Origin: CAYOHY01 sp964403885
GTDB taxonomy: Bacteria > Actinomycetota > Coriobacteriia > Anaerosomatales > PHET01
Reading direction: 5' to 3'
DNA: 64,000 nucleotides
Assembly: GCA_964403885.1 (NCBI GenBank)
Contig: CAYOHY010000003.1
Location: forward strand, 1-64,000
Shown piece after piece: positions 49,628 to 57,860 of the stretch. Position 1 is the stretch's first letter. Each line of letters begins with the position of its first letter. The position numbers and the translations under genes were made by a program. A model generated the notes under the pieces. It saw only the letters and a program-made list of their open reading frames with translations. It was not told where the DNA came from and ran no database searches.

Positions 49628-50562
49628 GCGCGCGCAAGCGCGGGGCGACCGGCCTGTCCGGCGTCCTGCTCGTGGACAAGCCGCAAGGCCTGACCAGCCA
49701 TGACGTGGTGGCGCGGATGCGCCGTGCGACCGGCGAGGGCCGCATCGGTCACGCCGGTACCCTCGACCCCATGGCGACCGGCCTGCTCGTGGTCTTGATC
49801 GGCCCTGCGACTCGACTCGAGCCTCATCTGTCCTCGGCACGCAAGTCGTATCTCGCGCAGATCACGTTCGGTTCGGCCACGGACACCGATGATGCGGAGG
49901 GTCAGGTCGTTGAAACCGCTGAGGTTTCCGCCGACCTCACTGCACCCGAGCGGGCCGGCGAGCTGCTCGAGTCGCTGATCGGTCCGTCGATGCAGATGCC
50001 GCCCTCGTACTCAGCCATCAAGGTCGGCGGACAGACCGCCCACCGCGCCGCACGCGCCGGGTCCCCTGTCGAGCTGCAGCCCCGAGCGATCACCACCTAC
50101 GAAGCGCGGCTCGTCGAGGTGCTGGATGAGCCCGTTCGCTGGCGTGTGGCGTTCACCGTGTCCAAGGGCACGTACGTGCGAGCCCTCGCTCGAGATCTGG
50201 GTCGGGCGGCCGGTACGGTCGCACATCTGTCCGGGCTGCGCCGCACGGCAAGCGGGACGCTGTCGGTCGACGATGCGCTCTCGCTTGAAGAGGCCGTTGA
50301 AGCGGGGGAGCGCGGCGAGCTTGTCGGCGGCTTCAGCGATCCGGTCGATGCGCTGGGGCTGACGCCCGTTCTCGTCGCACCCGCGGCCATCGCCGACGGC
50401 AAGAGCCTTCGTACGGACGCCATCGACGGGATCGTCGATGGCCAGCGTGTCGCGGTATGCAGCGAGGACGCGTCGGTGCTGCTCGCGGTGTATCGTGCGT
50501 CCGGCGATCGCCTGGTCCCGGACGCGGTGTTTCCCAACGGAATCTCAAGAGGTGTTCGATGA
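49624..50562 (+). CDS. truB: tRNA pseudouridine(55) synthase
   Basis: Makes pseudouridine 55 in the T-loop. The 312-residue protein has GVLLVDKPQGLTSHDVVARMRR, the catalytic Asp in GHAGTLDPMATGLLV (about 39-53), and MPPSYSAIKVGGQTAHRAARAG. A C-terminal domain contains VLLAVYRASGDRLVP. ATG 49624 overlaps the nrnA stop; the stop overlaps ribF. Confidence 0.96.
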   Translation: MSARKRGATGLSGVLLVDKPQGLTSHDVVARMRRATGEGRIGHAGTLDPMATGLLVVLIGPATRLEPHLSSARKSYLAQITFGSATDTDDAEGQVVETAEVSADLTAPERAGELLESLIGPSMQMPPSYSAIKVGGQTAHRAARAGSPVELQPRAITTYEARLVEVLDEPVRWRVAFTVSKGTYVRALARDLGRAAGTVAHLSGLRRTASGTLSVDDALSLEEAVEAGERGELVGGFSDPVDALGLTPVLVAPAAIADGKSLRTDAIDGIVDGQRVAVCSEDASVLLAVYRASGDRLVPDAVFPNGISRGVR

Positions 50563-51968
50563 CGTTCAAGACCGTTGAGTGGGAGAAGCTGCACGAGCCG
50601 CTCGGTGAGGCCGTGTGCGCTATCGGTGTGTTCGACGGTGTCCACGTGGGGCATCAGCAGCTCATCCGGCGCGCTGTCGACCTCGCTCGAGAGCGCGGTG
50701 TCGAAGCGTTCGTCGTCACGTTCGACAGGGATCCTGACCGGGTCGTGACGCCCGACTCGGCTGCGCCTCAGCTCTTGACCCTCAAGGAGAAGCTGGCGTT
50801 TCTCGAGCAGACCGGCGCGGACGGCGTCCTTGTCATTCGCTTCTGCCGCAAGATCGCCGAGTTGTCGCCCGAGCGCTTCTTGGAAGACGTGCTCCTCGAC
50901 GCCTTCGATCCGGTGGCCGTCGTGGTGGGCCAGGACTTCCGCTTCGGCCGCAATGCGAGCGGTACCGTCGACACGCTCGCGCTGCTTGGCAAGTCCAAGG
51001 GATTCCAGGTCGTTCCGGTCCCGCTACTTGAAGTGGACGGCGCGCCCGTCACCTCGACACGCATCCGCTCGCTGATCGCCGACGGCGACGTCGAGGAGGC
51101 CTCAAAGCTCCTCGGCAAGCCGCATCGCATCCACGGGCCGGTCATGCACGGTCGCGGAGAAGGGGAGAGCCTCGGTTTCGCCACCGCCAACGTCTCGCCC
51201 CAGCCGCACGCGGCGCTTCCGGCTTCCGGCGTCTACGCCGGGCTCGTGACCGCCCATGAGGTCGTCTACCCCGCGGCCATCTCGGTGGGACGACCGCCGA
51301 GCTTTCCCGAGGCGACGGACATCCTCGAAGCACACCTGATCGGCTTCGAGGGCGACCTCTACCACGCCGAGCTGACCGTGGAGTTCCTGGAGCGCCTGCG
51401 CGCCCAGCGCGCGTTCACGGCGCTCGACGAGTTGACCGCCGCGATCGCCTCTGACGTCGATACCGCCGCAGCCCTCGGACAGGCGGAGCTCGACAGGCGC
51501 CGGGCCGTCATCGCAGCGCGGGGAGCCGAGGACTCAGAGGACGAGTGGAACCCCAACCCGCTCACCGGATTGGCCACCGAGCTGTTCGACCTGCTGACCC
51601 TTGGCGCGAAGGACTCCAGCACCGACTACTTGGAGGACGGAACGCCCATCGTCGCTGACCCTGCAGTGCTTGAGGCCGCCGAGCGTGCCGCGGCCGGACA
51701 GCCGGATCAAGATCACTACGCGGAGTATGACGACTCCTGGGTCGTGATACTCGACAACCGGCGTCTGGGGCACCTGCTCTCAGACCCCGGTACCAAGGCG
51801 TTCACGATCACGGCACCACTTGAGGACGCGGACATCCCGTTCGTGTGGGACCCCATGCCGCCCAACCTGATCCAAAACATCCGACCGGACTTCAACTTCC
51901 AGCGGCGCTTCAGCCTGCTCGTGCCGCCCGAGCGAGCCGACGAGGCGCGCGCCCTGCTCGGGGTGTGA
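50559..51968 (+). CDS. ribF: Bifunctional riboflavin kinase/FAD synthetase RibF with extra C-terminal domain
   Basis: Makes FMN and FAD from riboflavin. Residues 15-170 are the FAD synthetase domain (AIGVFDGVHVGHQQL, GQDFRFGRNASG, STRIRSLIADGDV). Residues 185-310 are the riboflavin kinase domain (GPVMHGRGEGESLGFATANV). Normal RibF ends near residue 310; this one continues to 469. The extra part has an acidic linker and then a segment with VVILDNRRLGHLLSDPG and FTITAPLEDADIPFVWDP that looks like a separate alpha/beta domain. ATG 50559 overlaps the truB stop. Confidence 0.93.
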   Translation: MTFKTVEWEKLHEPLGEAVCAIGVFDGVHVGHQQLIRRAVDLARERGVEAFVVTFDRDPDRVVTPDSAAPQLLTLKEKLAFLEQTGADGVLVIRFCRKIAELSPERFLEDVLLDAFDPVAVVVGQDFRFGRNASGTVDTLALLGKSKGFQVVPVPLLEVDGAPVTSTRIRSLIADGDVEEASKLLGKPHRIHGPVMHGRGEGESLGFATANVSPQPHAALPASGVYAGLVTAHEVVYPAAISVGRPPSFPEATDILEAHLIGFEGDLYHAELTVEFLERLRAQRAFTALDELTAAIASDVDTAAALGQAELDRRRAVIAARGAEDSEDEWNPNPLTGLATELFDLLTLGAKDSSTDYLEDGTPIVADPAVLEAAERAAAGQPDQDHYAEYDDSWVVILDNRRLGHLLSDPGTKAFTITAPLEDADIPFVWDPMPPNLIQNIRPDFNFQRRFSLLVPPERADEARALLGV

Positions 51969-52018
51969 CCCCGGGCCCGGGAGGGAACAATCCACCGAGT
52001 CGGCCCAAGCCGCGCATG

Positions 52019-52027
52019 TGCTATACT
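52019..52027 (+). promoter_or_regulatory. Candidate extended -10 promoter for rpsO
   Basis: TGC-TATACT (TATACT 52022-52027), the same sequence as at the rpsB promoter, 94 bases before rpsO. The -35 is not recognisable. Confidence 0.55.
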
Positions 52028-52120
52028 GCTTCGGCTCTAGACGTTACCCCGGCCTGAGAGGTGCGCGCCACCTGCGCCCATCCCGGACCGGGGCGAATTC
52101 CACAGAAAGGTGGAACCGTA

Positions 52121-52390
52121 ATGCCGTTGTCCAAGGACACCAAGGCGACCATCATCGCCGAGTACAAGCGTGGCGACGCCGACACCGGGTCGGCCGAGGT
52201 TCAGATCGCGCTGCTCACCCAGCGCATCCGCGACCTCACCGAGCACCTCAAGGTGCACAAGAAGGACCACCACACCCGTCGTGGCCTTCTCAAGCTCGTC
52301 GGTCAGCGCCGCCGCCTGCTGGCCTACCTGAAGAAGACCGACATCGAGCGTTATCGTGCGGTCATCGCTCAGCTGGGAATCCGCGGCTAG
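52121..52390 (+). CDS. rpsO: 30S ribosomal protein S15
   Basis: An 89-residue uS15, with family sequence DTGSAEVQIALLTQRI and LKVHKKDHHTRRGLLKLVGQRRRLLAYL. ATG 52121 follows AGAAAGGTGG. Adjacent to pnp, as in most bacteria, but separated from it by a terminator and further hairpins. Confidence 0.97.
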   Translation: MPLSKDTKATIIAEYKRGDADTGSAEVQIALLTQRIRDLTEHLKVHKKDHHTRRGLLKLVGQRRRLLAYLKKTDIERYRAVIAQLGIRG

Positions 52391-52408
52391 CACCCCACAT
52401 GAAGGAAC

Positions 52409-52438
52409 GAAGGCGGGAGGAGACTCCCGCCTTCTTCT
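52409..52438 (+). terminator. Intrinsic terminator after rpsO
   Basis: Eleven perfect pairs, 52409-52419 with 52424-52434, closed by a GAGA (GNRA) loop and followed by TTCTTG. A strong, well-formed terminator. Confidence 0.8.
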
Positions 52439-52439
52439 T

Positions 52440-52515
52440 GGGTCGGGCAGGCTTCGCCCGACCCACCCGCCCGTAAGCGGGTATGAGAATGTGGCATCGC
52501 CAGACGTGATGCCAC
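52440..52515 (+). repeat. Three further hairpins in the rpsO-pnp intergenic region
   Basis: In order: 52440-52448 with 52456-52464 (9 pairs); 52465-52470 with 52477-52482 (6 pairs); 52491-52498 with 52508-52515 (8 pairs, 9-base loop). None has a T-run. In E. coli a stem-loop before pnp is cut by RNase III and lets PNPase repress itself; a similar role here is inference. Confidence 0.55.
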
Positions 52516-52575
52516 GTGAAGCGGGCCAACGCGCATGGGGCGCCTTGGCTGTGGAAGAGGGAAGAAGAGAGCTTT

Positions 52576-54753
52576 ATGGCAAAGATCGTTGAAACGTTTG
52601 AACTGTACGGCAAGGAGTACACGCTCGAGACCGGCGAGCTCGCCAAGCAGGCCGGTGGAGCAGTCGTCGTCCGCCAGGGCGACACCATGGTGCTCGTCAC
52701 CGCAACAGCGTCGAAGTTCCCTAAGGACCTGGACTTCTTCCCGCTGACGGTCGACTTCGAAGAGCGCATGTACGCCGCGGGCAAGCTCCCCGGCGGATTC
52801 ATCAAGCGCGAGTCGCGCCCTTCCGAGAAGGCCACGCTGACCGCCCGCATGATCGACCGCCCCATCCGCTCGTCGTTCGCTGACGGCTTCCGCAACGAGG
52901 TGCAGGTCATCGCGACCGTGCTCTCCGCCGACCAGACCCACCAGCCCGACGTGATCTCGATCATGGGCGCCTCGGCAGCACTGCTGGCCGCCGGCATCCC
53001 GTTCGAGGGACCGCTCGCCGGCGTTCGTATCTGCCGTGACTCCGAGACCGGCGAGTTCCTCGTGAACCCGACCTTCGATGAGGCCGAGATGTCCGACCTC
53101 GACCTCGTGGTCGCGGGCTCCAAGGACGCCGTCTACATGCTCGAGGCCGGCTGCAACGAAGTCACCGAAGAGGACATGCTCGACGCCCTCATGTTCGCCC
53201 AGGAGGCCATCGGCGCGTTCTGTGACGTGCAGGAGCGCTTCCTCGCCAAGGTCGACATCACCCCGATGGACGTGAAGCTGCAGGTCATCGACCCCGCGCT
53301 GATCGACCGCATCTTCGCCGCCGGTTCCGAGAAGATGAACGCGGCTCTGCACAACGCCGACAAGCACGCGCGCATGGACGCCGTGCAGGCGGTCAAGGAC
53401 GAGCTGCTCGCCACCTTCACGGAAGAGGAGCTCGCCGCTGACGGCAAGGACATCAAGGCCGTCCTCAAGCAGCTCGAGAAGAAGACCATGCGCGCCATGG
53501 TGCTTACCGAGGGCGAGCGCGCCGACGGCCGCAAGCTCGACGAGGTCCGCCAGATCTCCAACACCGCCGGCTACCTGCCGCGTGCGCACGGCTCGGGCCT
53601 GTTCACCCGCGGCCAGACCCAGGTCCTCTCGGTCCTGACGCTCGGCATGCTCTCCGAGTGGCAGCGCCTCGACACGATCGACGTGTCCGAGGGCAAGCGC
53701 TACATCCATCACTACAACTTCCCGCCGTTCTCGACCGGCGAGACGGGCTTCATGCGCGGCCCCAAGCGCCGTGACATCGGCCACGGCGCCCTCGCCGAGC
53801 GCGCGCTACTCCCCGTGATCCCCGCCGAGGAGGAGTTCCCGTACACGATCCGTATCGTGTCCGAGGTTCTCGAGTCCAACGGCTCGAGCTCGATGGGCTC
53901 GGTCTGCGGCTCGACGCTCGCACTCATGGACGCCGGTGTGCCGATCAAGGCGCCGGTCTCCGGTATCGCGATGGGCCTCATCAAGGAGGGCGACGACGTC
54001 GCCGTCCTGACCGACATCCAGGGCCTCGAGGACTTCCTCGGCGACATGGACTTCAAGGTGGCCGGTACGCCCAACGGCATCACCGCCATGCAGATGGACA
54101 ACAAGGCCAAGGGCCTGTCGCTCGAGATCCTCACCAAGGCGCTCATGCAGGCCAAGGAGGGTCGCGCGTTCATCCTGGGCAAGATGCTCGAGGAGATCAG
54201 CGAGGCTCGCGAGCAGATGAGCGAGTTCGCTCCGCGCATCATCACGATCAAGATCCCCGCCGACAAGATCCGTGAAGTCATCGGTTCCGGCGGCAAGGTC
54301 ATCCGTGGCATCCAGGCCGACACCGGTGCCCAGATCGACATCCAGGAAGACGGCACGATCTTCATCGCCAGCCGTGACCTTGGTGGCGAGGAAGCGGTCC
54401 GCCGCATCCAGGCCATCGTCAAGGAGCCGGAGATCGGCGAGGAGTATCACGGCCGCGTCGTGGCAATCCAGCCGTTCGGCGCGTTCGTCGAGCTGCTTCC
54501 GGGCAAGGACGGCCTGCTCCACATCAGCCGCGTGGCCAAGGGTCGCGTGGGCAAGGTGGAAGACGTCTTGAACATCGGCGACGAGGTCCACGTCAAGATC
54601 ATCGAGATCGACGACCGTGGCAAGGTCAGCCTTGACCGCCTCGACAAGCCTGAGGCCCCCGAGGGCTCTGCCGACTCGGCACCGGCCCGCGAGGAGCGCG
54701 CACCGCGCCGCGAGGGCGGACACGACGACCGTCGCCCGCGCCGCCGCCACTAG
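52576..54753 (+). CDS. pnp: Polyribonucleotide nucleotidyltransferase (PNPase)
   Basis: 3'-5' phosphorolytic exoribonuclease; 725 residues. Two RNase PH domains flank a helical domain: RPIRSSFADGFRNEVQV in the first, and GLFTRGQTQVLSVLTLG, SNGSSSMGSVCGSTLALMD in the second. A KH domain (IREVIGSGGKVIRGIQADTG) and an S1 domain (YHGRVVAIQPFGAFVELLPG) follow. The tail is Arg/Glu rich. ATG 52576 follows a purine-rich but imperfect ribosome site. Confidence 0.97.
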   Translation: MAKIVETFELYGKEYTLETGELAKQAGGAVVVRQGDTMVLVTATASKFPKDLDFFPLTVDFEERMYAAGKLPGGFIKRESRPSEKATLTARMIDRPIRSSFADGFRNEVQVIATVLSADQTHQPDVISIMGASAALLAAGIPFEGPLAGVRICRDSETGEFLVNPTFDEAEMSDLDLVVAGSKDAVYMLEAGCNEVTEEDMLDALMFAQEAIGAFCDVQERFLAKVDITPMDVKLQVIDPALIDRIFAAGSEKMNAALHNADKHARMDAVQAVKDELLATFTEEELAADGKDIKAVLKQLEKKTMRAMVLTEGERADGRKLDEVRQISNTAGYLPRAHGSGLFTRGQTQVLSVLTLGMLSEWQRLDTIDVSEGKRYIHHYNFPPFSTGETGFMRGPKRRDIGHGALAERALLPVIPAEEEFPYTIRIVSEVLESNGSSSMGSVCGSTLALMDAGVPIKAPVSGIAMGLIKEGDDVAVLTDIQGLEDFLGDMDFKVAGTPNGITAMQMDNKAKGLSLEILTKALMQAKEGRAFILGKMLEEISEAREQMSEFAPRIITIKIPADKIREVIGSGGKVIRGIQADTGAQIDIQEDGTIFIASRDLGGEEAVRRIQAIVKEPEIGEEYHGRVVAIQPFGAFVELLPGKDGLLHISRVAKGRVGKVEDVLNIGDEVHVKIIEIDDRGKVSLDRLDKPEAPEGSADSAPAREERAPRREGGHDDRRPRRRH

Positions 54754-54773
54754 GCACGCGCCACACGCACCAC

Positions 54774-54807
54774 AAAAGGCCCCCGGAAGCGATTCCGGGG
54801 GCCTTTT
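54774..54807. terminator. Bidirectional intrinsic terminator between pnp and the Clc gene
   Basis: Fifteen perfect pairs, 54774-54788 with 54793-54807, GCGA tetraloop, AAAA on one side and TTTT on the other, so it works on both strands. It separates the convergent pnp and Clc genes. Confidence 0.92.
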
Positions 54808-54836
54808 CTGTCGATGGCAGGGGAGACGAGACCCGG

Positions 54837-56150
54837 CTAGCCCTGCGCGCCGGACTCCGCAGCCTGGGTCTGACGATAGATGCCCGGCACGGTGGGAGCG
54901 ATCGCCTGCCGGATAACGAATGCAGCAACCGCCGCGATGGAGATCGCCGAGACCAGCGTCGGGTCCGCGATGAGCGCCAAGAAGAAGGTGACACTCAGCG
55001 GCGCAACGGTCGCGGAGACGATCATGCCCGTCATCAACCCCATCACGGCCACACCCGCGCTCACACCAGGAAAGACGAGATGCACCGCGAGGCCAAAGCA
55101 CGTGCCGGCGAACATGACCGGGAAGATGGGGCCGCCAAAGTATCCGGTCGAGAGCGACCACGTGCTGAACAGCAGCTTCCCCACGCCCAGCCCGACAAGC
55201 AGAAGCACACCGAAGCTCGCGGCATTCTCGATCAATGTCGGGACCTCTGACTGGCCCGAGAACAGCAGGATAGGCGCGGCCACCGCCATCACCGCCGTCA
55301 CGGCTCCACCCGCGAGACCCGCGAGCAGAGGCTTGTCGCGCAGGGGCCTGAACGCGAGCCGCAGCTTCACGAAGCCTGTTCCGTAGACGAGACCCAGGAT
55401 CCCGCCAACGATTCCCAGAACCACTGCATAGCCAAGGTCGACCATCGTCAGAGGGCCCACGTCCGGGAACACGAACAGCTGCCCGAGCTTCTCGCCGCCC
55501 AGGATCACGTAGGTGACCCAGGCTGCCGCACCCGATGCGAGTCCGGCCGTGAGCGACGTACGATCGATCGACAGCGCCTTGGGATTGATCAGCTCGATGG
55601 CCAACAGCGCCCCGATCGGCGCCGCACCGAAGAACGCCGAGAAGGCACCGGCTACGCCGGCATAGGTCATGACCTTGATGACGCCCGCCGGCACCTTCAT
55701 TCGGTCTGCGATGAAGGTGCCGATCCCGCCGTTGATGTCGACGAGCGGCGCCTCGGGACCCACGGCGGCGCCTGAGAACAGTGACGCGAGCGAGAACAGG
55801 GCCCCGGCGAAGATGTTGTGGTAGTCCATCCTGCCGTCACGGTCATACTCCGCCTCGGCCGCTCCCGTATCGAACGGGCGACGCTTGCCGAGCACGACGA
55901 TGAGGGTCGCAAGACCCGTCATCAGCACGGCCACACCCAGTGAGGGCAGCCAGGACGGGAGACCTTCGGACTGCTCCGGCAAGACCTCCCACAGGTACTT
56001 CACACCCAGATGATCAACGGTGAGGAACAGCCACGTCGCACAACCCGTCACGACTCCCACCAGCAGTGAGAGGAGCAGGATCCTGACCCCGGCCTGCGCC
56101 GCCTCCTTGACCTGCGCGCGCGCCTCGCTCTTGCCCTGTGATGCGCTCAC
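54837..56150 (-). CDS. Clc-family chloride channel/antiporter
   Basis: A 437-residue membrane protein with about ten hydrophobic segments. Clc motifs: SGAAVGPEAPLVDING (the GREGP motif with the gating Glu retained) and STGYFGGPIFPVMFAG (GxFxP). No CBS domains. GTG at 56150 was chosen because GAGGGAG lies 7 bases upstream on the minus strand; the longer ORF upstream is not protein-like. It may exchange chloride or fluoride for protons; the GREGP region differs enough that the ion is uncertain. First gene of the block between pnp and the M16 peptidase. Confidence 0.88.
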   Translation of the reverse strand: MSASQGKSEARAQVKEAAQAGVRILLLSLLVGVVTGCATWLFLTVDHLGVKYLWEVLPEQSEGLPSWLPSLGVAVLMTGLATLIVVLGKRRPFDTGAAEAEYDRDGRMDYHNIFAGALFSLASLFSGAAVGPEAPLVDINGGIGTFIADRMKVPAGVIKVMTYAGVAGAFSAFFGAAPIGALLAIELINPKALSIDRTSLTAGLASGAAAWVTYVILGGEKLGQLFVFPDVGPLTMVDLGYAVVLGIVGGILGLVYGTGFVKLRLAFRPLRDKPLLAGLAGGAVTAVMAVAAPILLFSGQSEVPTLIENAASFGVLLLVGLGVGKLLFSTWSLSTGYFGGPIFPVMFAGTCFGLAVHLVFPGVSAGVAVMGLMTGMIVSATVAPLSVTFFLALIADPTLVSAISIAAVAAFVIRQAIAPTVPGIYRQTQAAESGAQG

Positions 56151-56386
56151 ACCCACACTCCCTCGTCTAGGTTCCCCGGGCGACCAATGCGACCATCGGC
56201 GGGCCCGATGGCGGCCGGCGTCCTGCTCGGTCATATCATTCAGTACCATATGATGTCAGAAAGTACTTCACACAGAACAGGGCGGGGGATATCGTTGGCC
56301 AAGGGCCCGGTGCGCATACGTTGCTTGCCCGGACGTGTAGATGGCCCTCACCTGCTCGGTCAACGTGGTTGATGAAAGGGCGTCTC
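56151..56386. other. Divergent intergenic region, Clc/GlsB
   Basis: A 236-base region between divergent starts. It has a relatively AT-rich stretch (56232-56278) and a spaced AGTAC/GTACT pair at 56242-56246 and 56262-56266. No promoter with both hexamers was convincing on either strand. Confidence 0.4.
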
Positions 56387-56677
56387 ATGGTACTGGCACT
56401 CTGGTGGACACTGCTCTATCTGCTCATCGTGGGACTCGCCGCGGGATGGGCCGCCTGGCTCATCCTTGGCAAGAAGAAGTCGCTCAGCAAGAACCGCGGG
56501 CCGGCGTGGGGACCGCTGCTGGCCATCGGTGTCGCCGGCTCGTTCCTAGGTGGACTCGGCGTGAGCCTTCTATCCGGTGCCGGCTTCAATCTGCGTCCCA
56601 GCGGCATGGTGGCCTCGGTCATCGGCGCTGTGGTTGTCGCCGCCATCTACCTCCAGCTCCAGGGTCGTCGGTCCTAG
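56387..56677 (+). CDS. GlsB/YeaQ/YmgE family membrane protein
   Basis: A 96-residue membrane protein with three predicted helices (about 4-26, 43-64, 73-92) and glycine-rich packing (GVAGSFLGGLGVSLLSGAG), the pattern of the transglycosylase-associated (GlsB/YeaQ) family, often stress-induced. ATG 56387 follows GAAAGGG by 6 bases; ATG 56372 is in frame but precedes that site. Its TAG shares CTAG with the stop of the opposite gene. Confidence 0.8.
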   Translation: MVLALWWTLLYLLIVGLAAGWAAWLILGKKKSLSKNRGPAWGPLLAIGVAGSFLGGLGVSLLSGAGFNLRPSGMVASVIGAVVVAAIYLQLQGRRS

Positions 56678-57822
56678 ACCCCGACCTCTGGCTGCGCCTG
56701 TGGCTCGGCACCCGGCCCCATCGCGGTCGACAGACGCCTTCCGGCGTTGATCAGAAGCGCCGCGATCGGGGCCGCGAGTGCGGCCCCCAGCAGACCTCCG
56801 AAGATGCCACCCAGCATCGTCACCGTCAGCACCACGAACGGATGCAGGTTGAGCGAGTCACCCATGACGCGCGCGTTGATCACGGTCTGGAGCACGTTTT
56901 GGGTGAGGAGCACGATCACCAGCAGGATGAGTGCCGTGGTCAGGCCGTTCGATCCCAACGCGACCAGGAACGCGAAGGCGCCTGAGATGATTGCCCCGAA
57001 GAACGGGATGTAGCAGGTCAGCACCGTCACGAGAGCGACACTGAGCGCCAGCGGGACTCCCAGCAACACCATCGCAAGACCGATCACGCTGCCCACGACG
57101 ATGCCCGTGATGGTCGTCGCGCGAAAGTAGCCGCGCATCGCGTCCACAGCGTCCTCGACGATCCCTTCACCGACGTCGACCGGCAGCCCACCCATGTGAC
57201 CGCTGATCCACGTGGCCATGGCGGGGAAGTCAGTCAGGACATAGAACAGCAGTGTTGCGCCGATAAACAGCCCGAACAGCAAAGCGAAGGTGTTCGACAG
57301 TCCTGAGGTGACCGCATTGGTCAACGTGGTGAGCACGCCGGTACCCGCGGCGGATGCGGTGCCTGAGCCACTCGCAGCCTTCAGCGAGTCAGCGATCGCG
57401 CCCGGGTCGAGTCCCGCGGCCTCCATCTGGGCCGCCATCTGATCGAACCCTGCCTGCAGCTGTGCCTCGATCGCCGGCCACTGGGTGATGACCCCTGCCA
57501 CGACGACCCACACCACCAGCACGATGATCGCCGCAAGCAGCAGCAAGACGATGCCGGCCGCAGCAGACTTGGGGATACCCCGGTCGATCATCTTCTCGCA
57601 CAGGGGGTAGGAGATCATGCCCACTACCATCGCAAGCAGCAACGGTATCGAGATGCTCGCGGTGTAGACGAATAGCCAGCCTGCGAGCGCGAGGATACCG
57701 GCGATGCCGACGAGGAGCCACGCACTCAGGCCGGCAGCGGTGAACCAACCGGGGAGACTCTCCGGACCAGCCGCAGAAAGCTGGGCGCCCGCCGATCTGA
57801 TCTTGTCTTCGAGTACTGACAC
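56674..57822 (-). CDS. AI-2E family transporter
   Basis: A 382-residue protein with 7-8 membrane helices. Family hallmarks: IPLLLAMVVGMISYPLCEKMIDRGIPKSAAA split near 55-85, a central soluble part (about 110-170), and LVTVLTCYIPFFGAIIS plus NVLQTVINARVMGDSLNLHP in the second half. Family members include TqsA-like exporters and sodium/proton antiporters, so the substrate is open. Start GTG 57822 has AAGGAGAG upstream. It follows the cardiolipin synthase-like gene by 38 bases on the same strand. Confidence 0.88.
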   Translation of the reverse strand: MSVLEDKIRSAGAQLSAAGPESLPGWFTAAGLSAWLLVGIAGILALAGWLFVYTASISIPLLLAMVVGMISYPLCEKMIDRGIPKSAAAGIVLLLLAAIIVLVVWVVVAGVITQWPAIEAQLQAGFDQMAAQMEAAGLDPGAIADSLKAASGSGTASAAGTGVLTTLTNAVTSGLSNTFALLFGLFIGATLLFYVLTDFPAMATWISGHMGGLPVDVGEGIVEDAVDAMRGYFRATTITGIVVGSVIGLAMVLLGVPLALSVALVTVLTCYIPFFGAIISGAFAFLVALGSNGLTTALILLVIVLLTQNVLQTVINARVMGDSLNLHPFVVLTVTMLGGIFGGLLGAALAAPIAALLINAGRRLSTAMGPGAEPQAQPEVGV

Positions 57823-57860
57823 GGTCTCTCCTTGGGTCGACGGGCGGGCTTTGGTGAGCG

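Noticed and set aside
56242..56266. AGTAC/GTACT spaced pair as an operator in the Clc/GlsB gap
   Set aside because: Only five bases per arm, expected often by chance; no second copy with the same spacing.
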